Of a stretch of DNA of 61,559 bases, positions 33,501-41,300 are shown piece by piece. Position numbers and translations under genes: made by a program. The notes beneath the pieces are model-generated. The model was not told the origin of the DNA, searched no databases, and worked only from the letters and a program-made list of their open reading frames with translations. Position 1 is the first letter of the stretch, and every line of letters begins with the position of its first letter. Origin of the DNA: Lachnospiraceae bacterium UBA7729 (GTDB lineage Bacteria > Bacillota > Clostridia > Lachnospirales > Lachnospiraceae); contig DLFD01000037.1 in NCBI GenBank assembly GCA_002482005.1, positions 1-61,559 on the forward strand, in the 5' to 3' direction.

Positions 33501-36500
33501 AACCGTTCAACTGCCGGTACACAGCTCACGGTGAACTACTATGACAGCCCGGAGCCGGAAGAGGCGGCAAAGCAGACCTGGGTGATCCAGACAATCAGGG
33601 ATGCGGATGGAAATTATACTGCAGCCCTGGATAAGGAACACCTGGTTTCCGGTGATCTGACCTATGGCGAGAATGTTCTTCCGCTCGGCTGCATTACCGT
33701 ACAGGAGACAAAGGCCCCGGAAGGATACGAACTCAATGACACCGTCTGGAAGCTGCAGATCCAGCAGAGCGGCAATGGCGTCATGTACAGCAGCACCTCC
33801 CAGCCAGAATTTCAGAATGCTCCTGTCAATCCGGAAGATTTGAAGGATAAGCCGAGTTTCGGAGATCTGAAGCTTGGGAAGATTTCGGAGGAGCAGGGAA
33901 AGACTCCTGACGGTGACGCGGCTTTCAAAGGAGCAGTTTTCGAAGTCATCAATGCAAATGATTTTGATGTTGTCCTTCATACTGCTCCGGACAAGCCGGT
34001 CCATCCTGGAGAGGTCGCCACAACCATTACCACAGGTGATGACGGCATTGGACAGACGGCCGGCAGTCTTCTTCAGACCGGAAACTACACGGTACGTGAG
34101 CAGACTCCTCCGGAAGGATACACTCTTTCGGATAAGGTTCTGTCAGTGACGGTCAACAGGGAGGCTCTTGCGGATTACTCGGAAACGGACCCGTATGAAA
34201 ACATTCCGCAGCGTGCAGGATTCAAGGTCAGGAAGAAGGACCTCGAGCTCGCTGAAAAACTGTGCACTCTGACAGACAAGACCGGAGCTGAGTTTCACGC
34301 TGACAGAACCACCCCGGACGGAAACGGTATTCAGGGCGAAGCTTCCCTTGAGGGAGCAGAGTTCGACCTGATCAACCGTTCCCTTCATCCGGTCGTGGTA
34401 GGCGGAAGGGTGTACCAGCCGGGCGATAAGATCCGCTCCTTCACTACGGATGAGAATGGGGAATTCACTTCTCCTGCAAGTAAGGACGTGCTTGGCAATG
34501 ACCTTCCGCCTGAGAGATATCTTCCGTATGGAACCTATGAGCTGAAGGAGACCAAAGCTCCTGAAGGGTACAATCTCAGAGGAAAGTTCATCAGCACAGA
34601 GTTTTCTGTCCGCAGCGAAAGCGAAGGGACCATGATGGATCTGAATTCCGTTTCCGCCGAAGATGACGTGATCCGCTTTGATGTGGACATTCACAAAGTC
34701 GAGGCGGAACTGAACGAGGAAGATCCGCACGAAAAACTCGAGCCGATGGAAGGCATCCAGTTTGACATTTACCGGGATCAGGACATGGACGGGGAAAGTC
34801 CCAAGGACGGTGTCAAACCTTATGCTTCCATCTATACCAACAAGGAAGGATACGCGACGACAAAGGATGCAGCTTATCCGCATGGAAGACTGCCGTACGG
34901 CCACTACACGATCATCGAAAATAAGGATACGGTTCCGGCCGGATTCGGTACGGTCCACAATCTCCATGTAAATGGAACGGCGGACGGAGGTGTCTATGAC
35001 GGACAGCTGATCCAGGCTGGCATTTATCAGGACCAGCACGGCGAATGGATCCAGCTGGCCAAGATCGATCAGGATTCAAGAAAGCCAGTTCTCCGGGCAG
35101 GCGCAGAGATCCAGATCCTCAGGGAAGACAAAAAGACAGCTGTCGAACTCAAGGATTCGACCAACCATAAGAAGGTATCGACTTTCATTACCAACGAGGA
35201 AGGCATGGCATATCTTCCGCAGAGGCTTGAGACCGGAACCTACTACCTGAAGGAACTGAAGGCTCCGTATGGCTATGTGCTGAACAAGGATCTTGTGGAA
35301 TTCAAGGTCGATACTGCGAATTCCTGGGACCAGCTGATCACATGGCAGATGAAGGACAAGGAAGTCAAAGGAGTCCTGAAGATCACCAAGTATGATGCTG
35401 AGACGAAGAAGAAGATCGCCGGAGCAAAGTTCGGAGTCTATGCGGACGAGAAGATCGTATCCGGAGACGGAACGGTCCAGGCAGAGAAAGGAGACCTGGT
35501 CGATACAGTCGTGATCGGCAGTGACGGGACCGGGACTTCCGGGGAGCTTTACCTTGGCAAATATCATGCAGCTGAGATCGAGGCTCCGGAAGGATATACG
35601 CTGGATCCGTCTGAGATTCCGTTTGAATTGACATATCAGGACCAGAATACACCGGTCATTACGGTCGAGAAGGAAGCTTCCAACAAGCCGACCAGGCTGA
35701 ACCTGCTGAAGTTCGAGCAGCCGGTCGATCAGGACGGCGAGTGGTCAGACGCAGAGCCGACAAAGAGACTGCAGGGAATCACATTTACCTTCACCAGGAT
35801 CGGCGGCGGGGAGCCTGACAGAAGCCGTGCGGGGGAGGTCTTCTCCGGCGGAAGTATTGTGACGGATGAAGGAGGAAACATCCTGATCAAGTATATTGAG
35901 TCCGGCATCTATTCGGTTCAGGAGACAGCAACTATCCCGGGCTATGTGCTGGATGATACGGTTACTTACTTTACAGTCGATGACGACGGATACATCTTCC
36001 TGTCTGACGCAAAGGGAACCATGCTTGACGGGCAGGAGAAGGGCGACACCGCTGAGATTCGGAGAAAGGACCAGTACACCAGATGGGATTTCTCCAAAGT
36101 CGATATGACCGGTCAGGAGCTCAAAGGTGCTGTCATGCAGATCTTTGATGCTGAAGGCAACATTGCATCCTATATGGATGACAATGGGAAGGGCATTCTT
36201 GCAACCTGGGTTTCCGACGGAACTCCGCACAGGATCTGCCGGCTGCCGGTCGGAAATTATGTCCTGCACGAGAAGCAGTCGATCAAAGGCTATACGCTTG
36301 CAACAGATATACCGTTTGAGGTGACCAATACCGGCGTCCTCTGCAGGGCTGTTATGACCAACAAGAAACTGATCGTCAACAAGCTGGATGTTCTCGGAGA
36401 TGGAGTGAAGAAGGCTGGTCTTGAGATCTACGAGGTCCATTTCCATGAGGACGGAACGAAGTACCTGTCTGAAGATCCGGTCGAAGCCTGGAAGTCAGAC

Positions 36501-39266
36501 GGAAAGCAGTATGACACTTCCAACCTGCAGGTCGGCCATACCTATCGTCTGATCGAGAGCAAAGTCCCGAAGGGATATGTGGAGGCGGGGCCGATCGACT
36601 TTACCATCACGGATGACCTGACAGACCAGACCGTGACCATGATGGACAAGAAGGTCCTGGTCAGCAAGGTCAACACGAAGATCACCATGATCGCCGGTGC
36701 AAAGGTGGAGGTCAGGAACAGTGAGGGACAGGTGGTGGACGCCTGGACTTCCGACGGAACCGCTTATCCGGTTTCCGGACTGAAGGCCGGACAGACTTAC
36801 ACTCTGGTCGAGACCGAGGCTCCGGAAGGATACGTTCTTGCGGATCCGATCGAGTTCACTGTCACAAAGAACTGGTTCGCAGACGACAGCTTCAGCCTTA
36901 CGAATACGCAGGTCTTCATGAGCAAGGCTGATGTGACCGGAGAAAATGAGATCCCGGGAGCGACCCTGAAGGTCACTGATAAGGACACCGGCAAGGAAGT
37001 CGACAGATGGGTATCCGGAGAAGAGCCGCATGTTATTTCCGGACTCCATGTAGGCGGCAGCTACACTCTTCACGAGGAGATCGCTGCGGAAGGCTATGTC
37101 CGGGCATCGGATGTCGATTTCACAGTCGATGACGGGTTCACAGTCAGGACGGTGAAGATGGTCGATAAGCAGGTCACCATGACCAAGACCGATGTGACCG
37201 GAGAGAAGGAAGTGCCAGGAGCAAAGCTGACGGTCACCGATAAGGAGACCGGTAAAGTTGCAGACAGCTGGACTTCCGGTGACAAGCCGCATGCTATTTC
37301 CGGCCTGGAAGTCGGTAAAACTTACATCCTGAAGGAAGTAACTGCCCCGGATGGATATGCAGTCGCAGAACAGGTCGAGTTCGAAGTCCCGGACGACGGA
37401 CAGAACCAGACCGTATCCATGAAGGATAAGAAAATCACGATTGAAAAACTCGATGTACTTGGCCAGCCGGTCAGGGGAGCAAAACTGGCAGTGTATGAAC
37501 TGACAGAGGATGCGGAAGAAAAGCCTGCTGAGGAGACCCAGCAGAATGCAGTTTCCCAGCCTGAAACACAGACTGAGACGGAAACAGGAATCGAAGCATC
37601 TACCACTGCACCTGAGAATGGAGCAGAGGTCGCTGCGGAGGAAGCTGACAAGACCCAGGTTGCGGAAGAGACAGGAGCAGCAGCTCAGATTGGAGCTGTC
37701 GAATCCGATCAGACTGCAGAATCCGGGACTGCCGGTCAGAACTCTGAGACTGAAAGGCAGGGATCTGCAGATACTTCTCAGAATGCTGAAACGGTCACTA
37801 CCGGCACTGTTGGAGCAATGCTTGGAAGGCTGGTCGATACCTGGGTATCCGATGGAACTCCGCATGCAGTGAGTGGTCTGATCGTCGGACATTCTTACCG
37901 TCTGGTCGAGGAGAGTGCTCCTGCAGGCTACGCGGCAGCGAACCCTAGAGACTTCACGGTCACTCAGGAAGACGCAGATCAGAACATTGCCATGGTCGAC
38001 CGCCAGGTCCTGATCAGCAAGGTAGATACCGAGATCACCATGATCGCAGGCGCCCATCTTCAGGTCACAGATCAGAATGGAAAGATCGTCGACAACTGGG
38101 TATCCGATGGAACCGCTCATGCAGTATCAGGGCTTGCTGTCGGACAGACTTACACCCTGACGGAGACCGAGGCTCCTGCAGGGTATGTCCTTGCTGCACC
38201 GATCACATTTACCGTTTCGGACCAGCCGGATGCGAATGATCAGCTGAATCTGGTCAACAAGCAGGTCAAGATCACCAAGACTGACATTACCGGGGAGAAA
38301 GAGGTTGTCGGAGCCCACCTTTCTGTCGTTGAGAAGGATAGCGGCAGGACAGCTGACACCTGGACTTCCGAAAAGGAGCCGCATCCGGTATCCGGCCTTG
38401 AGGTCGGAAAGACTTACATCCTGACTGAAACAAAGCCGGCGGACGGATATGTCACCGCTGAGAGCATCGAGTTCACCATTGAAGACAACGGCAAGAGCGA
38501 GATGCACCAGATGAAGGACGACGTCACGAAGCTGAAGATTTCCAAGCAGGACATCACCAGGGGAGAGGAACTCCCTGGAGCGCAGCTGGTCATCAAAGAT
38601 TCCGAAGGAAAAGAGATCGAGAAGTGGACTTCCACCAATGAGCCCCACTACATCGAGATGCTTCCGGTCGGGAGCTATACCCTGACTGAGACCGCACCTC
38701 CGGCTCTCTACATGAAGGCAGAGGATGTGCAGTTCGAAGTGAAGGATACCGGGGAGATTCAGACCGTAACCATGTTCGACAGGCCGACGCCGATCATCAT
38801 CCACAAGAAGGATATCGTCAAAGGCAAGGACGGAGAGGAACTTCCAGGCGCGGAGCTTACCGTAACTGATGAAAACGGAAAGACAGTTGACAGCTGGATT
38901 TCCGGCTCCACTCCCCACGAGATTCAGATGCTCCCGGCCGGACAGTACACTCTCACGGAGGTCACTGCACCGAACGGCTACGAGGTCGCTGAGTCCGTTG
39001 TATTCAACGTAACGGACAATGGGCAGGTCATGGAAGTTACGATGTACGACTCACCGAAGGACGAGAAGATCGACCTGACCGGCAAGAAGGACACCAGGAC
39101 TTCAACACCTTCTTATGGCGGAGGAGGCACTCCGGGCACCTATGTCACTTCTCCGGTCAAAACCGGAGACAATGCGCCGGTCCTGCAGTTTGTCCTGCTC
39201 GCAGTACTGGCACTTGGAACCGCTCTTACGCTGATCTTCACGAAGAAGAAAGGAGAGAAGCGCTGA
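30558..39266 (+). CDS. Giant Cna_B-repeat surface adhesin/pilin (2,902 residues)
   Basis: The signal peptide ends near SYADE. An InlB-B-like repeat (about 50-155) and acidic Glu/Thr-rich linkers come next, then a globular region (about 520-620). Around 15-20 SpaA/Cna_B-type domains follow, with the pattern K-x-D ... Y-L-E--AP-GY, in which Lys and Asp/Asn form an isopeptide with help from Glu. The last ten repeats (about 1,850-2,830) are about 86 residues each. The C-terminus has SPVKTGDN, a membrane helix and KKKGEKR, a sorting signal of non-LPxTG type. Role: cell-wall-linked stalk for attachment or mating contact. It stands at the head of the conjugation genes. GAGGAGG precedes the ATG. No sortase gene is in the window. 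Confidence 0.9.
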   Translation: MKGKRLMSCVLTGALALVPVSGLSYADEMPAVAENPTENVSGDQNDEVPETQVPQTDTEAPSYRLILSDQDVYHLTWDRNHFKETAKDGETTLLYKAGEVVNLDIETEPGYQIDKVIFADTDDIVRDPIHAEVPFEWKDEDTLTFTMPGNDVWMHTEYHLLSSETAGTLAVQNDTGEALTDASQVGFASSGTQTSETAAQESSASETDGAQNPAEPGSNEQSPGVGQTDPGRSSDGTAEVQSGGGNEDSASVIESDGFPAQGSVMMLSEIGLASDLTDLPEDKFEDVTYPKDTVQTSLAQNDVKFGTPGIYTVVYRADETTTGKFWFLVRPVRIVENRKEPETQAEGSGEKKSGTEQQTDETESSDDDADADPAALSETEQDILNEAETEAETEAVEYPLVVPDSSSYSISVEGDRTEYKPGEEVVATVVPQGDLAISTASAMAVDADADASEKEILSEENKSGDGQGVYLDYDDSASAEEAPDGSGEELAGVPATVSFAMPKAPVVLRAAAVKKTTVRYRGYISSNAHGPHDLFQGASIRLTNGKGVWRGRTIHASRCTSGHAYMNPQVGQYGTAVITYSVELTSAGKAKYSYSFNWHNDNAASWQNLAGGGSFTTKVPSKGIYLIKMDTTTGTWMAGMAGVAYRVYSTKASADAANKIYAAGGPKTTKQKTAVKKDLVERIVLQKASQKLTKDYADKTSYYVIEELPPAGWLRDNTVTKFTFSVEETEEVELYEQPVGFPAYLTLKKSIVLDGQKYYTNISDHIRIDGALFNVYLDPGCTVMAANASGVPAQLITDANGNTSPAEVFLTGPATVYVKEVASPEGTEINPNVFPVALTETNTAAAPATPGQDVEDSIIPVPVKVKKSSSNTVVTKDNRMYSLANAEFTLTYTGAAGDPLNGKSYTLHVNENGDSETVNVAPGNYQISETAAPKGYKTVDPFSQGIFPSTGGVQELPITDEPLTGTLNSLVNKIVDPMYKTNRSTAGTQLTVNYYDSPEPEEAAKQTWVIQTIRDADGNYTAALDKEHLVSGDLTYGENVLPLGCITVQETKAPEGYELNDTVWKLQIQQSGNGVMYSSTSQPEFQNAPVNPEDLKDKPSFGDLKLGKISEEQGKTPDGDAAFKGAVFEVINANDFDVVLHTAPDKPVHPGEVATTITTGDDGIGQTAGSLLQTGNYTVREQTPPEGYTLSDKVLSVTVNREALADYSETDPYENIPQRAGFKVRKKDLELAEKLCTLTDKTGAEFHADRTTPDGNGIQGEASLEGAEFDLINRSLHPVVVGGRVYQPGDKIRSFTTDENGEFTSPASKDVLGNDLPPERYLPYGTYELKETKAPEGYNLRGKFISTEFSVRSESEGTMMDLNSVSAEDDVIRFDVDIHKVEAELNEEDPHEKLEPMEGIQFDIYRDQDMDGESPKDGVKPYASIYTNKEGYATTKDAAYPHGRLPYGHYTIIENKDTVPAGFGTVHNLHVNGTADGGVYDGQLIQAGIYQDQHGEWIQLAKIDQDSRKPVLRAGAEIQILREDKKTAVELKDSTNHKKVSTFITNEEGMAYLPQRLETGTYYLKELKAPYGYVLNKDLVEFKVDTANSWDQLITWQMKDKEVKGVLKITKYDAETKKKIAGAKFGVYADEKIVSGDGTVQAEKGDLVDTVVIGSDGTGTSGELYLGKYHAAEIEAPEGYTLDPSEIPFELTYQDQNTPVITVEKEASNKPTRLNLLKFEQPVDQDGEWSDAEPTKRLQGITFTFTRIGGGEPDRSRAGEVFSGGSIVTDEGGNILIKYIESGIYSVQETATIPGYVLDDTVTYFTVDDDGYIFLSDAKGTMLDGQEKGDTAEIRRKDQYTRWDFSKVDMTGQELKGAVMQIFDAEGNIASYMDDNGKGILATWVSDGTPHRICRLPVGNYVLHEKQSIKGYTLATDIPFEVTNTGVLCRAVMTNKKLIVNKLDVLGDGVKKAGLEIYEVHFHEDGTKYLSEDPVEAWKSDGKQYDTSNLQVGHTYRLIESKVPKGYVEAGPIDFTITDDLTDQTVTMMDKKVLVSKVNTKITMIAGAKVEVRNSEGQVVDAWTSDGTAYPVSGLKAGQTYTLVETEAPEGYVLADPIEFTVTKNWFADDSFSLTNTQVFMSKADVTGENEIPGATLKVTDKDTGKEVDRWVSGEEPHVISGLHVGGSYTLHEEIAAEGYVRASDVDFTVDDGFTVRTVKMVDKQVTMTKTDVTGEKEVPGAKLTVTDKETGKVADSWTSGDKPHAISGLEVGKTYILKEVTAPDGYAVAEQVEFEVPDDGQNQTVSMKDKKITIEKLDVLGQPVRGAKLAVYELTEDAEEKPAEETQQNAVSQPETQTETETGIEASTTAPENGAEVAAEEADKTQVAEETGAAAQIGAVESDQTAESGTAGQNSETERQGSADTSQNAETVTTGTVGAMLGRLVDTWVSDGTPHAVSGLIVGHSYRLVEESAPAGYAAANPRDFTVTQEDADQNIAMVDRQVLISKVDTEITMIAGAHLQVTDQNGKIVDNWVSDGTAHAVSGLAVGQTYTLTETEAPAGYVLAAPITFTVSDQPDANDQLNLVNKQVKITKTDITGEKEVVGAHLSVVEKDSGRTADTWTSEKEPHPVSGLEVGKTYILTETKPADGYVTAESIEFTIEDNGKSEMHQMKDDVTKLKISKQDITRGEELPGAQLVIKDSEGKEIEKWTSTNEPHYIEMLPVGSYTLTETAPPALYMKAEDVQFEVKDTGEIQTVTMFDRPTPIIIHKKDIVKGKDGEELPGAELTVTDENGKTVDSWISGSTPHEIQMLPAGQYTLTEVTAPNGYEVAESVVFNVTDNGQVMEVTMYDSPKDEKIDLTGKKDTRTSTPSYGGGGTPGTYVTSPVKTGDNAPVLQFVLLAVLALGTALTLIFTKKKGEKR

Positions 39267-39320
39267 GCGGAAGCACCCCTGAAATGATACATCACAAAAA
39301 TATGAACCATCACGCTGCAT

Positions 39321-39377
39321 GAGGAGGCTTTCCGTCCGGGAGGCCTCCTCTTTTGCCCCGGGACCCTGTGCTCCGGG
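39321..39377 (+). terminator. Tandem hairpins between adhesin and VirB2-like gene
   Basis: GAGGAGGC (39321-39328) pairs with GCCTCCTC (39343-39350), followed by TTTT. A second stem CCCGG/CCGGG (39357-39377) is followed by TTTT. Partial termination here would set different levels for adhesin and secretion genes. Confidence 0.65.
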
Positions 39378-39402
39378 ACTTTTCGAAAAGAAGGGAGAAG
39401 GA

Positions 39403-39708
39403 ATGTATATCAATACCAGGAAGAAGAAATACCTGATGGTCCTGATGACCGTACTGGTCCTCGCGATGGCGTTCTCCATGAATGCCTTTGCGACGGACGC
39501 TGTCATCGGAAAGATCAATTCCCTGAAGACTTTTGTCGTAAACATCATAACGGCAGCCGGAAGTATCGTCCTTGCCTGGGGCGTCTTCGAGTTTGCGTCT
39601 GCCTACCAAAGCCGTGATACCGCACAGCAGACTGATTCTCTGAAGAAGGTCATCGCGGGAATCATCATGGTCTTTGGTTCGCAGATCATCAACTCCCTCG
39701 GAGGCTGA
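39403..39708 (+). CDS. VirB2-like type IV secretion pilin subunit
   Basis: 101 residues from the ATG at 39403 (AAGGGAGAAGG upstream). A cleavable signal-like segment ends at AFA, and two hydrophobic helices follow (about 42-60 and 75-98), ending in NSLGG. Size and hydropathy match VirB2/TrbC-type subunits of Gram-positive ICEs. It is the first gene of the secretion operon, 25 bases before the VirB6-like gene. Confidence 0.75.
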   Translation: MYINTRKKKYLMVLMTVLVLAMAFSMNAFATDAVIGKINSLKTFVVNIITAAGSIVLAWGVFEFASAYQSRDTAQQTDSLKKVIAGIIMVFGSQIINSLGG

Positions 39709-39733
39709 TGGAAGGCAGGAAAGGGGGTAAGCC

Positions 39734-40825
39734 ATGACTGGCATAGAACTGATACGGTATACGCCGTCACTGCTTGTCTTCGACTGGCTGACCAGCTGGC
39801 TCGGCAAAGGAGCTGAGGCGGTCGGTGATACCGTCCTGAAGCCGATCCGCGACATGATCGCGTCTCTCCTTAGAGGCCTGGGAGAGCTGCTCATGAACTG
39901 CGGAGAGAAGTTCATCCAGATGGGATACGATTTCTGGAAATGGGCTTCCGGTGCGGTCCTGAAATACTCTGTCATGAATCCGCAGGCGATGGCATCCTGG
40001 TCGACGGTGCGGGGACTGCTCGATGCTTTTGTGGCAGTCGGCGTGAGCCTCGCAGTCCTCTATTTTGTCCTCGGATGGGTCCATGAGAGCATCGATATCC
40101 GCACAACCTTCACGATGGAGAACCTGATCCGCATGTTCGTAAGGTTCGTGATCACGATCGCCCTAGTGACCAATTCGGCCCAGCTTGCTGTGGATATCTC
40201 TCAGATCGCGGTATCCCTGACAGGAGCTGCGTCCGCAATGATATCCAGCCAGCTGACGATGGAAGAGCCTACATTCCTCAAAGACTACCGGGAATATCTT
40301 TCCGATCAGTGGGATTCCGCCGGCAAGCCGAAGAAGAAATCGGACGGCAGAAAGAAGACAGGCAGCGGAGAGGAAAGCGGAAAGGATGAATCGGTGAGCA
40401 GATGGACCCTCGCCCTCAATTACCTTGGGGGAGGGTTTCTGTCGCTCATTGCGGGCATCTTCGGAGGGGCGATTATCGTGATCAGCGGGATCAATATCGT
40501 CCTCGCCGTATTCACAAGACTGTTCAAAGTTCTGCTGGCGGTACCGTTCGCGCCGATCGCCCTGGCAGGATTTGCAGGAGGAGGCGCGTACAGCCAGACC
40601 GGGATCAGCTGGCTGAAAACATACATTGGGTACTGCCTGGAGGCATTTTTGATCGTACTGGCAATCGGGCTGTCCTTTACCCTATTCCATAACGCGGACT
40701 TTCTGCCCGCTTCAGAAGTCTCCAACCCTCTGATGGGAACGCTGGCCTATGTCATGCCGATTCTGGCAACATCCGCCTGCGTCAAGGGAGCGGAAGGCAT
40801 CATGAGCAAGATGCTCGGGATCTGA
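39734..40825 (+). CDS. VirB6/TrbL-like membrane channel protein
   Basis: 363 residues with about six membrane segments (for example FVAVGVSLAVLYFVLG, then LIAGIFGGAIIVISGINIVL, and a C-terminal pair) and a Lys/Ser-rich loop in the middle (about 195-220). The ATG at 39734 follows AAAGGGGG. It fits the polytopic inner-membrane component of conjugative type IV secretion. It is followed closely by the PrgI gene. Confidence 0.8.
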   Translation: MTGIELIRYTPSLLVFDWLTSWLGKGAEAVGDTVLKPIRDMIASLLRGLGELLMNCGEKFIQMGYDFWKWASGAVLKYSVMNPQAMASWSTVRGLLDAFVAVGVSLAVLYFVLGWVHESIDIRTTFTMENLIRMFVRFVITIALVTNSAQLAVDISQIAVSLTGAASAMISSQLTMEEPTFLKDYREYLSDQWDSAGKPKKKSDGRKKTGSGEESGKDESVSRWTLALNYLGGGFLSLIAGIFGGAIIVISGINIVLAVFTRLFKVLLAVPFAPIALAGFAGGGAYSQTGISWLKTYIGYCLEAFLIVLAIGLSFTLFHNADFLPASEVSNPLMGTLAYVMPILATSACVKGAEGIMSKMLGI

Positions 40826-40841
40826 GAAATGGAGGACAGCG

Positions 40842-41300
40842 ATGAAAGTACAAGTAAATCAGAACATAGACGCATATAAGGATGACTTCTTCAAGGGACT
40901 GACGTTCCGGCAAACTGCCGCGTCCGTGACCGGAGTGGCGGTCGGAGCAGTCCTGTTCCTGATTCTGACCAGGACCGCACATCTGAACCAGACGGTGGCG
41001 GTCTACATCCTGTTCCCTGTGGTCTTTCCGATCATCTCAAGCGGGTTCCTGAAGATCCATGGCATGGACCTTCGGACGTACTTCCTTCAGAGGATGAAGA
41101 TGCAGAAGATGAAGGCTCTCTACTATTCCCCTGAAGTTCTTGAGGTGAGAGAAGAAGAGGCGGAGACAGGGCAGGTGTCTGATCACGGCGGCATTTTCCT
41201 GGAAGATATGACATCGATCAGAGATCTGGAAGACTTTGCCAGAAACAGAATGGAGGATACACGAAGTGAAACCAATGAAGGATTACAAAAGACTGAGTGA
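40842..41300 (+). CDS. prgI: PrgI family protein (VirB3-like)
   Basis: 152 residues. It starts 'VQVNQNIDAYKDDFFKGLTFRQ', typical of PrgI proteins, followed by two adjacent membrane helices (about 30-75) and a cytoplasmic tail. PrgI-type proteins accompany VirB4 ATPases in Gram-positive conjugation systems. The 3' end overlaps the VirB4 gene by 35 bases. Confidence 0.85.
   Translation: MKVQVNQNIDAYKDDFFKGLTFRQTAASVTGVAVGAVLFLILTRTAHLNQTVAVYILFPVVFPIISSGFLKIHGMDLRTYFLQRMKMQKMKALYYSPEVLEVREEEAETGQVSDHGGIFLEDMTSIRDLEDFARNRMEDTRSETNEGLQKTE

Noticed and set aside
36495..38120. Long open frame (541 codons) antisense to the adhesin repeats
   Set aside because: It mirrors the Cna_B repeat coding strand, has no ribosome binding site and shows only the biased composition expected of an antisense frame. 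The same holds for other minus-strand frames between 31 and 39 kb.
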